The notes beneath the pieces are model-generated. The model was not told the DNA's origin. It was given only the letters and a program-made list of their open reading frames with translations, and made no database searches. Positions 26,401-38,400 of a stretch of 64,000 nt of DNA are shown one piece after another. Both the position numbers and the translations under genes were made by a program. Origin of the DNA: Actinernus sp. WN-2022 (taxonomy: Eukaryota > Cnidaria > Anthozoa > Actiniaria > Actinernidae); the NCBI GenBank assembly GCA_030867875.1, contig JAOWCC010001501.1:20613524-20677523 (forward strand), read 5' to 3'. The first letter of the stretch is position 1. The number at the start of each line of letters is the position of its first letter.

Positions 26401-29400
26401 CTAGACTTAGAATTGGCATGAAAAGAAGAAAGCAAGATGGCGGAATGAGGAAAGCCAAAACGCCCCAGGCCTGGACCCAGGCCTCCGCGGTAAGAATGAC
26501 CTACCAAATAGCCCACCCTAAACAAGGCGACAACTATAGAAGATACTTGCAAGCAGGTACCTTCTAAAAATGAAAAGTACTCAGCATTGGCATGTATAAC
26601 TAATCTCCTGGACACGAATGCATTATCTGTGCTATGAGGATATGCGTTTGATCCTGAGCTTATATTAGATAATACCATGCTGCGTATTCAGGTTAAAAGC
26701 ATATTGTCTGTAAATGTTGTGAGGGCCAAATGCCCGAGCCGAAATTTTTGAGATTTTACTGCTCTCTAAAACACTGGTTTCCTGTCACTCTGGAGACTTG
26801 GCATTACAACAACAATTTCATTACATTTTACGTTTCAGCTAATGAACAAAGTTTCACCCTTGCTCGATTTTTTTTCTGTGTGATTCCATCTCTTCAGTTT
26901 AGATGAGTTCAAATTGTGAATGACAGCAATGCACGGGCAAAGGGTGAAAATCCTAGAATAAATATCCAGCATAGCCTCCTCATCAGGCAACTCCTAATTA
27001 AAATCGAAAAAAAGATGTGAAACCGGGCTTCCTGTGGTATACGAGTCGAGCAAGGGTCTATCCAGCAAGCTACCCGTCTTAATAAAGGAAACAATAAGCG
27101 GAAAACCCCACTAATCTTGCTCCATCTGATGTCATCACGATAACAAACGGGTAACGGAATCTACGAGTCAAACACACGTACGCTGACTTGAAAATGCAAG
27201 TAATGAAATGTGAGCTCAGTTAACACGTATTTAGAACAAAAGACATGTTGAAGAAGCTACACACCGGCTCTCCCGTTAAAAAATTCACCAGTCGTCCCAC
27301 GGGTTTTAGTATCAATTCATAGAAGAACTAGAAAATATCATTATATAGACTTAATGTCACAAATCGAAAACTTTTCGATGTCCCTCGCGAATCACTTCAT
27401 ACAGTCGAACAGTAACCATTGATTCTTTTGGCTTCGTAGCCTGCTTGCCGGCTCTCCTGTAATTTTTTTCGGTCGTTTCTTTTCGGATTGCCGGCTGTGC
27501 ACGCGGTCCAAATGGGGCGAGGACAAAAATGAAGGGAGGGGGAGGTTAGGGTTTAGTCCTCGCCCCATTTTGACCGCGTGCCACAGGTGACCCAATCCGA
27601 AAAGAAACGACCGAAAAAAATTACAGGAGAGCCGGCAAGCAGGCTATTGGCTTCGGTGCCTTGATGTCGGCATGGCAAACTGACAAGGTGTGAACATGAA
27701 CCATATTTAATTGCCAAAAATAGAACGACTACATAAGAAATTTCAAATTCGCCTTAGCCTTAGGGCTGCCATGCTAGGTAAAGACAGCCACCTTTCCCTT
27801 TCCCCCTCAAATACCTTGCATCTTTTCACCCGCACCGGCAAATTCGCTATTTTTGCTTTTTGATAATCGATTCCCTTGTATCTGTTTACCCACAGTTTGA
27901 TGTCGGTATGGCAAACTGACAGGGTGTGAACATGAACCAGATTTAATTTGAACGACTACATAAAAAAATTCAAATTCGCAATTTTTTCTTTTCTCTCTCG
28001 AATACATTACATATCTTTACCCGGAACTTTTATACGTGCACCCGCACCTTTTTACCCGCACCCGCACCCGCACCTTTTTATGCGCACGCGCACCTTTTTA
28101 CTTGCACCCGCACCTTTTTACCCGCACCCGCACCGTCTACCCGCGACACGCGACCCGCGACCATTAGTCAAACTCGAATTTGACTGGTATTCCATTACAT
28201 TCAATGAAAATCGATGAAAATCAATAAAAATTGATAATCAAGGACGCTGTGACTATCGATTTTTATCGATTATCAATATCAATCAATATCAATCAAGTAA
28301 TTATTATTGATTAATATCGATTAATTCGATTGGATTCCGATGATCGATTTTCATCGATTGAAGTGGTCGGGAGTAAAGATGACTCGTTTTTATGGACCGA
28401 AGAAAACGTAAATGAGCTCGTCGTCTTCGTGAGTCTCCGCAGTAAAAGGTACTGGATTTCCAAGGCGATCGAAGAGCGCTGGTAACACTGAAAGTAGCAG
28501 AACAGTTGAAATCAAGCTAGCTAACTCTCTGAATCTTCCATAAGACGCTTTGTCTATAAATCTGATACAAAGTAATTCCCGCCGAAAGTTTGAGTTAATA
28601 GTTCACCTAGGGAATTGTTTTGCATGTCACCGTAAACCCCTGGGTAAACTGAAACCCAAGATGAATTGACCACGGGGCAATTTACCCGGCAATTTACCAC
28701 TGGAAATCAGCACAAAACACACTGAAAAAGGCATGGGTCGCATATACTACATTTCTGGAAAAATATGTTTACATTTGGATTACAATCTGTCAACATGTGA
28801 GGTTTTCATATGCGACTGTAATTTCACAGCTTTCTGTGAAATTGGAAATTGGGTGGGGCTGGTAGATTTTCCAAAAATTCGGCTTAACAATAGGAAACAC
28901 AGCAGGAACTGTCAGCGCCTGTCAGTAAAATGGAAACCAGAACTCACTGCAGAAGAGAAAGTGCGGAAATTATTTTGATTCAGTCATGGACGGACGTGGT
29001 TATATCTTCCCCGGCGCTCAGTTTCCTTACGGCGGGTTTTACGGGGAGAATGCAGAGCATTCAACATGTTAAGAATAACGTCGAATGTCTCTCGATTCAA
29101 TCGAAGTTGTGATCACAGGCAGCCCAAGCTTTATTTTTGTGTCATTATTGCGAGATTTTGCAGAAGTTAATAAAATGTAAGAAATCTATACAGATTTATA
29201 CAGTACTCAAATGAAGGTTACATACCTCTTTAAAGTTGTGTTATTTGTTTAACCTGTGTACTCCTGGGGTCATTTTAGCCACTTTAACAAGATTTCCAAT
29301 TCACCGTCCCAACTGTATTTCTTACATTTTATTAACTACTGTATATCCAGTGAGCGCGACATTTTGTGAATGGTATCGAAACACCGTAAACAATACGCAT

Positions 29401-32400
29401 TTTCAACGGCTTTGTAAGACAAAACTCGCGGGAAACTTAAAGTTTCGTGCCTTCTTGACAAATTTTCAAGCGCAATTGTTCATGGAAAGGCCTTCCAAAC
29501 CTCCTTGCTCTGGACCCAAGTAGTGATAAGTAGGCTGCAATTCAGACGTTTCTTGTTGCATTTGTTGAAGAGCATAACTGACGGGGGTGGGGAGAGGGAG
29601 GAACTCCTGCGGTTTTGTAATCTGCCTAACTAGTTCGCACGCTGTTTGTTAATATACCTCCTGAAGTGTTAATGTCAGCACCAAAGCCATGAACGCTTAA
29701 AGTGCATATGAGCCTTCCTGCAATTTTCATAGCTATGAATCTCAGAAAAGTTTTGAGTACTCCTGCGAAGAAATTTTTGGTTTACAGAGAATACTCTAAC
29801 TTCTACGCTTGTTTGAAATCGTGGAAACGTGACCTTTCCTGACCCATGACCGCGTAAGTAAAAGCCTGGGTCGATACCTCGGTCGACGTCATCTCATTAA
29901 AGGGGAACTCAACCCTAAAATACATGTTTGTATAGACATTGGGTTGATTTTAGGGTTGAGTTCCCCTTTAATGCATTATTCTCCATGGCACGTTTCTATC
30001 ACAACAACATCGATTTTTAGATAATATACACAGTTTATGAGCTGTTAGTAAAGGAAAAAGTCATATTAGTAAAAATTGTAAGTTTTTATTCAAATTGTTG
30101 CAAAGTTGAATTAATTAAATGACGTCTACCGAGGTATCGACCCAGGCTTTTACTTACGCGGTCATGGGTCAGGAAAGGTCACGTTTCCACGATTTCAAAC
30201 AAGCGTAGAAGATAGAGTATTCTCTGTAAACCAAAAAAATCTTCGCAGGGGTACTCAAAACTTTCCTGAGGTTCATAGCTATGAAAATTGCACGAAGGCT
30301 CATATGCACTTTAAACTCCCATCACTCCCCTACACTTCACCCTAACCTTTAATGGTTAATCATTAATAGAACGATGCATATCCAAGCGAGGGGTGGGTGG
30401 GTAGTTTCCCAGAAACCGGGATTGAACCGAAAAGGTAAGGGGAGGGGGTTGTCGGTTTAAAGAACGTGGTCTCGAGGCCAAATGTATTATTCATCACAAA
30501 TTCTTATTTTGCATCAGATTTATGCGCTAGACAGAAAAAGGTTCTTATCGAGAAAAGCAAGATAACAGGAAAAACTTGAAAAAACCCGCACTATTACACC
30601 GGACAAACTTTTGCTATGTCATTTCATGCTCAGTCATATTTCTCATTCATATAAATCTGGCTTCTTCAGGGCTAGGTGGTGTGGACCTGGGAAACTTTCT
30701 CATCAAGCACGTGGTCCGCGAACTACAGCACGAGTTCCCTAACATTACCCAGTATGCAACACTGTCACCCATTCCAGGATTTCGACATTGGTTATTGCTC
30801 AAAATAAATGATGCTATAGAAAATGAGGGTGAGTTCTGCGTTTAAAGATTCTTACGCAATTCATTTTTTTATTACATACATACTGAGATTTACGAATGGA
30901 ATCATTCATGCGAAAACCCACTTCACAATTTTCCTTAGCCAATCAGAATCGCGAAACGAATTTTTCACACCTGCAAAAAGCCTTTCGTCCAATCAGAAAA
31001 CACCTGCCAAAACATGTCGGGATTTTCAAACTGGACTTGAGATCGGAGGCGCCACTTTCATTCACTACGAAAATTGGAGGTTTTGACCTTTTTTTAAATA
31101 ATGCAATATTGATCTGTAAACATATGTAGTTATGATATTGAATCATGTTTGCCGCGTAGCACTAGTAAGTGTAAAGAATGTGATATAAAGTGGTAAGCTG
31201 TAGTGCTAAGTGTGCACTACAGCTTACCACTTTATATCACATTCTTTACACTTACTAGTGCTACGCGGCAAACATGATTCAATATCATAACTACATATAC
31301 ATCATGATAATCGCCGTGACCCTATAAAAACGCACCAATACCCACGATTGCTCTCATCTGACTTGATAGCTCAGTTGGTAGAGCGCCAGACATGTAAAAC
31401 CTGGAGGTCGTTGGGTTCGAGTCCCACTTGGGTCAGAGATTTTTTCTCTTTCCCTCGTAGGGCGTGCACACTTAGCACTACAGCTTACCACTTTATATCA
31501 CATTCTTGATCTGTAAACAGCCAACTAACGATGTTAAAACTTCCAAGTCAATTGAGGAGTATATTATCGACGAAGAAAACAAAATCACAAGAGCAAAAAC
31601 TTAGAGCAACAGACGTAAAGTTACTTAAAGAGACAATTCTACCGAAGGAACTCAACAGATATTGAGATAATCTATGTGCAATCATTCTTAGTGTCAAAAG
31701 AAAATACGGTGAAGATTACGAGCTTTCAATCCTTCGTGGAGTGATTTCAACTTCCATAGACCATCGACATTTGAAAAATCGTAAATATTCTGTGAGCAGA
31801 GAAAACCTACAAGCCGTGGAGATGTCTGGAAACTCGTAACAAACAACTTGAAAAAGCAGGTATACTAATCCAATGACGATGTAAACTTTATTCGTTGAAT
31901 CAAAGACAGCTTCATATTGATGTTGAAAACTATTTCAAGGCTGATGTCAGTTTAGAAAGTAAGATTTTCTTTCCATTTTGATTGTATCGAGCAAAAATTT
32001 TAGTCTACGTTGAGTTGGATACGAAATGCAAAACAAAAAAATTGAAAGCTACAAATGTACTTCCCTGCTAGCAGAGGTCTCTCTCTGTCTTGGTAAAATG
32101 GAAGGCGAGGGAGAGACCTCTGCCGACATCCGACGCTTTCTCTGTCGCGCATGTGTGAAGTTTCCTTGGCAACAAGTGACGCGATCTCACGTGTACTTAT
32201 GAGCGCACGAAACAACTGCAACAAACAACTGATGCGTACAGCATTTCCGGTAAAACGTGTTTTCGAAACTGGTTTGACTCGTCCATGAATGTGGACGGCA
32301 AGCGTCGGATGTCGGCAGAGGTCACTCCCTCGCCTTCCATTTTACCAAGACAGAGAGAGACCTCTGCTAGCAGGGAACAAATGTACATGTTCAATGACAA

Positions 32401-35400
32401 GACCTAAACAAAACCTGTTTTATATTGGAGAAAATCTCAGTATGTATATAATAAACAAATTACAAGATGGAAAGTGCTTTTGTATGGTATTTACACACTT
32501 GTTTGTTTTCACAAAACTCACTCGCTCGTACCTCGCTCGTTCATTTTGTGAAAACAAACTCGTGCGTAAAATAAATACCATACGCCAGCACTTCCCATTA
32601 GGGACTGTTCGTTAAATATGGCTAAGAGGGGAGGGGGGGGGGGGGGGGGGGGTGTTTATTTCTAAAAAAGACATTGTAAAAAACGTACCCACCGTATTAT
32701 GTGCAAAACAAAATCTGTTAGATCTGAAGCTTTCTCGGTCCCAGTTCACTCGTCCAGGTAGGGCATAACGCCTGGGGATTATTGTATTGTTGAAGAAGCA
32801 AGATGGAAAGCGAAACTACTGAACTACCGAAAATTCCCGTAATTCCAGAGCCTGTTAATGTGACCTGGGTCGAGAAAAAATCACAAATCAAAGAAGCATC
32901 TCAGGTGGGAGTTTTTGTGAGTAAATCTCTACAAGAATTGACACGAGAAGATGTATTGTTAGCCCTAGAAGCTCGAATAAGATAAGAAACTCTCGTGGCT
33001 TGGCATGTAATAGTGCCAGAGGTCTTCGTATGACATTAGAAACCATGATCTATGGGGGAGAGCATTTCATATCTTTTGAGGAAGCATACCACTAAAAATG
33101 TACCCCCTAATTTTTTGCTAAAAGAAAAAATGTACCCCCCATTTTCGAATGCTTAGCAAAAACGTACCCCTCTACTCTAATTACGTCATTGAGTGGATTT
33201 TTGGTGATTATGGCAAGATACGTTCAGCGGTCGAACACTTGAGCAATGCTGGTGATTCATTTCGGTGTAGCCGGCATTCAGATACTAATTACTGTGGATA
33301 ACAACAACGATTTTCGGTGTGATACCGTAATGGGGGAAAAGATTCAAATTTATAAAGTAGAACTGTTTATGTAAAACTGATAATACTAGAGGATAGAAGA
33401 GAAATACCTAGTGATTGTCCATTTACGTAGACAAGAAGGATGGATTGTGATTTTGATGATATTTCCTGGCTGGATATAGAGGTTAATATGAGTTGGCTAA
33501 CTCAGCTAATACGGTATGTACGAGTCATGTATAATTTGCGAGTCTTGAGGCGAGCCAAAATGCGAATGGCTCGTACACGTAGGAATAATCAGCCGTATCA
33601 GCTACAATCATGGACAAAAATGTTGGAACAGTCGACAAAAATAATTATTATTTGAAAAGCAAAAATACTGGATGCAAAGTTAAAACAGCTGAAGCTTCCC
33701 GACCTCCCTCCCCCTCAGTCTCCCTTCATTGTTGGTCGTGAATGAATTTAGGCCGAGTGAGTCCACAACAAATTTTGACCATGTGATGACGTAAATCGTG
33801 GTAAATAAGAGTCCACACCACGGAAAACCAGAGGAAATTTGTTTTTTACAACAATATTAGAAAACGTACAAGGAAGTTTCGTTACAAAGCGTGACAGCTT
33901 TGAAAGAGCCAGCGTTGTCTATAACTTTCTCGCGTCAGCACCGTTGTCTGGACTCCCATTTACCACCGCACATCGACCAATCAGATCGCGGGATTACCGG
34001 CAATTGTGGTAAAATCCCAGATTGAACGTCGCACCAAAAACAACACTGGGGGAGAGGGGGTTAATTTAAAGAACGGTCTCTAAGATTTGACCAGTGTTCC
34101 AACTCATTTTGTCCATGATTGTAGTTAGCCGACTTACTAAATATAATAAGTTAATTGTAGACATCTGCAAAAACGGGCAACTAGGAAGCTATTTTATTTT
34201 TACTTCTCGGATACGTAGAAGAAATCGCATGAACGCGAGTGCTATACAGGATTTATAGGCACTGAGTGATATTTTGAAAGTTAATAATTGCACCAGCCTT
34301 TAGGCGATTGCAATTTCAGAACTTTCAAAATATCACTCAGTGCCTATAATCAAGTATAGCACGAACAGTTCATATGATTTTTTGTTTATAATATACTGAA
34401 CAAACACTTGCTGAGAGCATGCGACTGTGCACTCTAACCTTTTATGCACTCGCCATTGACCAATCACAATCCAGATATTTCTCTCATATTTCATGCGTCG
34501 TTGTACATATTGGGTGCGTTCTTTGCAGATTTATATAATAAAAATGATTATAATTTATCTTAAAGGAAAAGGGGGAAGTTCCTCCAGTCTTTTACTAGAT
34601 GAAGAGTGCGACAAACTTCTTGAGTATCGTGCAGACAGGAGTGCGAATTCTCCTGCAGTCGTATTTAAGGTAATTTACTGTTCACCAACATAAAAGTGAT
34701 ATTTCACAGATCTATTGGAGCGAAAATACTGGATGCCTTCTCGCGCGCGCATAAAGTAGTAGTCACATTAACACGAAAGCTAGTCTTTGTAGCATGTGCT
34801 TCCATTCTTTTCCTCTTTGGTCGCGCTCGAAAAAAATCCTCCTCCCACTAAAACATGATCATGAACTCTGTGTGCTAAATGAAAGCGTAAGCCCTCTCGA
34901 TGAGCCTAGGGGGCTCTTGAGGCAAACGTAAAGAAAATATATGTTTAAATAAAAAGAAATAAAAAAGAAAGCGGGTTCCGAAAGGAAGTGGCAGACTTCA
35001 CCGTTTGCAACCTGAAATGTTATTGGTTACCCACACAATAGCCTACCCCTAAAACAATACAAACCCTAACCCTAAAACAATGGGCTTCTTTATCAGTGAA
35101 GCCCAATAGGATACGAGCTTTAAAACAGTGAAGTCCAACTGGAAAGGAAGCTATTGTTGTATAGACGTAAAGGCTTATGTATTATAGCACTGGGATGAGG
35201 TAGAGCAGATTTCGTATGAGTGGGCAAGTTATACGGCAATGACTTACAGCACGGTTATTGTACGACATGCCGTGACATTGAAATGGTTTTCCATTGGTTT
35301 TGTCCTTCTGATCCAATCAAATTACAGAGTTACGGTACAGTAAGTTACAGCACGGTTACGGTAAGGCTATGGAGATGCCGTATTTTTGTCCCTCATACGA

Positions 35401-38400
35401 ACTCCGCTCTACTAAATGTTAAAGCTGTGTTATCTTTGAAGTCTTTGAAGTCTTGTTTTTTCTTCTTCTAATCATATCATACTAATTTGATCGCGATAGG
35501 AGCTGATACTATTGGAAAACTGGCACAGCGGGGCTGCAGTGGAGTGCTTGAGACGCCCTTTAATGAGATTATGTGCAAGGTGGGCATCACCGTTTTTTCT
35601 AAGATAGAACAGAACAACAACTGACAACAACAACGATTTTATTCAAACTCTTTATAAACAAAACGTTTTTTTACAATTAATTCAGTTCACTAAAATTATA
35701 GTGCTGGAATGCCAGAAGTAGTATAAGTAAGACTAATTGAGTTTGGCACCTCAGAAATGTAGTAAATTGTATATAAGATTAATGGGTCAGACAAGGTAAA
35801 GGTAAAACAAAGGTATTAATTTATATAGCGAAAATTCTATATGAATATATTCAAATTGCGTTTCACAAGGTTATTATTGTGAGACGGACTGCTATGGTGG
35901 CGCAATGCGCTGCCATGAAAACATGAACACACAAACAGACACCATAGATGCATTACAGTCAGTAACTATTTACATCTGTATCAATCCAATCAAAAAAGGA
36001 TTACACGTACACGTTGAATGGAAGATCTGGTGCCAGAGTTTTAAAGCGGCTCCATGTTCGTGTAAACGGCACGCACTGATGCGCGTTCACCTCAAAAGTT
36101 TGAATTGATTGAACGTAGGTTCCCGTAGCTGAGCACTTTAGAGGTAACAACCCTGCCCTGGCCGACGCAGAGATCAGGATCCGGTTCCTGAAAGCCCGAT
36201 TAGCGCTAATCCTGGATTAACTCTCAACAAAACATATTAGTTGTCATGGTAATTAACTCTGGATTAGCGCTAATCGGGCTTTCAGGAACCGGGCCCTCAG
36301 AGACATAAAGCTTTGCAGAGGTACCAACAAGCACAGGAATCAACAAGAAATGCGGCTCATCTTCAAGCTTGGAACTGTACAGCCACGCGGCCTCAATTTA
36401 ACAAATTTAAGTTAGTTTTTGTGTGTCTGTCCTTTACGAGATCCATGAGGCATCTTCACGAGGCGTCTTCGCCGAGTGGATTCACAGCTATTTTGGACGA
36501 AAATCATTAGGACAAACACATACAAAACTAACTTAAATGTGTTTTTTACATCAACAATCAACAGACAATGGAAAACGTAGGCCAAGCACTTCGGCTGCTT
36601 ACAACAAACTTTATGTGGTCACGGCGCGCCTCGCGTCAGCATTACTGTCTGTCTTCTTATTGACGATACGAATTAGCCAATCAGAGAGCGAGAAAATGGG
36701 CAGGTGTTGTCAAATCTAACTTTTATTTCTTTAGAAGTGAACGCTTCCTGTCGTTTACACGCACATGGAGCCTCTTTCAAACTTTGATGTTATATGTAAT
36801 AGCAGGAGCCTCCTGGTAATAGATACAAAATGAGTGGCCGTGCTTTATGGGATTTACAAACTCGAGCTGAAAGCGAGAGTTTGTATATCCCACAAAGCAC
36901 CGACACGAATTCTGTATCTGACTTATCAAACGTCTAGAAGTAGAGTCGTGTTTTCAGTTATTTTGGCGATACGACTTATTTTGGCTGAGAAAATCGAAGC
37001 AACCAGGACGAAATTGGTATCATATATACAGATCACTTATCGCTCAGTGATTTCCTTTGTTTTTGCTTCATGAATTATTAATGAGTTCGATGATTAACAA
37101 CTAATATTCCACTACATTAGTCTATAATTTAGGCACTTTTAAAGGGGGACTGAACCATAAATCAACTTTAGCTCTACGAATCAATCTATGTATGAAGAGC
37201 CTTAGATTATAATTCAATTTATTGTGTTCCGCGTCAGAGAATAGAGAATCTGAAAACCTTCTTCACAACCTCCGCTATGTACAGATGGCTCAAGTCTTGT
37301 AATTTGTGACGTCAGGTACGGGAATAGATTAGTTGGCCATGCTGTCCCGGCATTGAAAAGCTGAACTAACGGCTCCTAATTACGAACCATTGAGTTTTCT
37401 TTTTGCTGGAGGTTCAGTTTGATTGTTTCCCTTGGTATGTGTGACGTACGATATGGGGAAATTTGTGTTACGGAGTTGGTACGAGCTAGACGTAGACTCG
37501 GTAACGAAGTATTATCTTTAATCCATTTGTCTGCGGGGAGGTACCGGTTTAGACTTACAACTTCACTCACTACTTTCTGTTACCAGTTGTCCCTCTCTGT
37601 TACAAGTTGTTCCTCTCTGTGTCTTTCTGTTACAAGTTGTGCGTTATTTATGGTCATTGCTACGTACTGTTCGCGACCGGACGATAATCGTAGAAATACC
37701 AAACAACTGACGAGTATACAACTAAATGCAATGTGGTCAGTAATCTACAAACCAAAGGGTGTTAGAACGGATGTTTGAAACATGTTGTGTAGCAAGTTTT
37801 ATGTTTAACTTGTGCGAGCACGTTCGAGATAATTTGCGGGTTGCCAGTTTCCTCTTTTACGCGCTAAAACATACGTTTTGGTATTTTGTTATTCACGTTC
37901 CTAGTTGTGGGTGTGTTCCTGACGGGTCGCTAAATCGCGCCCTTACATATACATATATTGAAAAGAGTGGACTCCCGTCGACTGAGTCGTGAGATCGAGC
38001 AAAGCACGGAGAACAACCAAAAGTTAGTGTCCTAATGACAAAAACAAGCGAGCACTGACGTGTCTTGTAAGGGACATGTCAATCTTCACTGGTTCTAATA
38101 ACCTGCGAAGCGAGATATAAATGGTTACATGCAAAATGAGTATATAAAATGTGAAAATATTGTAAAATTCAAAGATGACCAAAACCTGGCCCCTGCCGTA
38201 CATGATATGGCCATTATATATATATATATATTTTTGTGGAATGTGTTCCTTTTTTTTTGTCTATAATAGCTACGCAGTTCGTGGTGGTACTATACTAGAG
38301 ATTTCCGTAGATCAATGTTCAATCAGTTCGAAGAAGCAATATTTGGTGTTAAAAAAATGTTAAGTTGACTTAATATCTCAGTCCAATGGTCAACTAATAA

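Larger units (their letters stand above)
23375..28190. mobile_element. 4.8-kb inverted-repeat structure with minisatellite-bearing arms
   Basis: The left arm (about 23375-23997) and right arm (about 27285-28190) are reverse complements. Each carries the same succession: AATGGTCGCGGGTCGCG, GTGCGGGTAAAAAGG-type repeats, ATGTAGTCGTTC, ATTCGAGAGAGAAAAG, TCAATGGTTACTGTTCGACT. The right arm is longer mainly because of an insertion at 27437-27646. The core (about 23998-27284) holds other nested elements and no recognisable transposase. It could be a fold-back transposon or an inverted segmental duplication. Confidence 0.75.

Noticed and set aside
31359..31435. A functional tRNA-Thr gene
   Set aside because: A and B boxes are present, but the anticodon stem has extra bases and the segment lies within a target-site-bounded SINE-like insertion, so I treat it as SINE head.
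32803..32985. A 60-codon plus-strand frame with a polar, protein-like composition
   Set aside because: No neighbouring splice-compatible exons of MLYCD and no known motif; MLYCD phases already join 30828 to 34566 without it.
37419..37778. A 119-codon plus frame, with relatives at 47279-47583
   Set aside because: The similarity is explained by both being LTR copies; the frame includes short repeats and has no domain.
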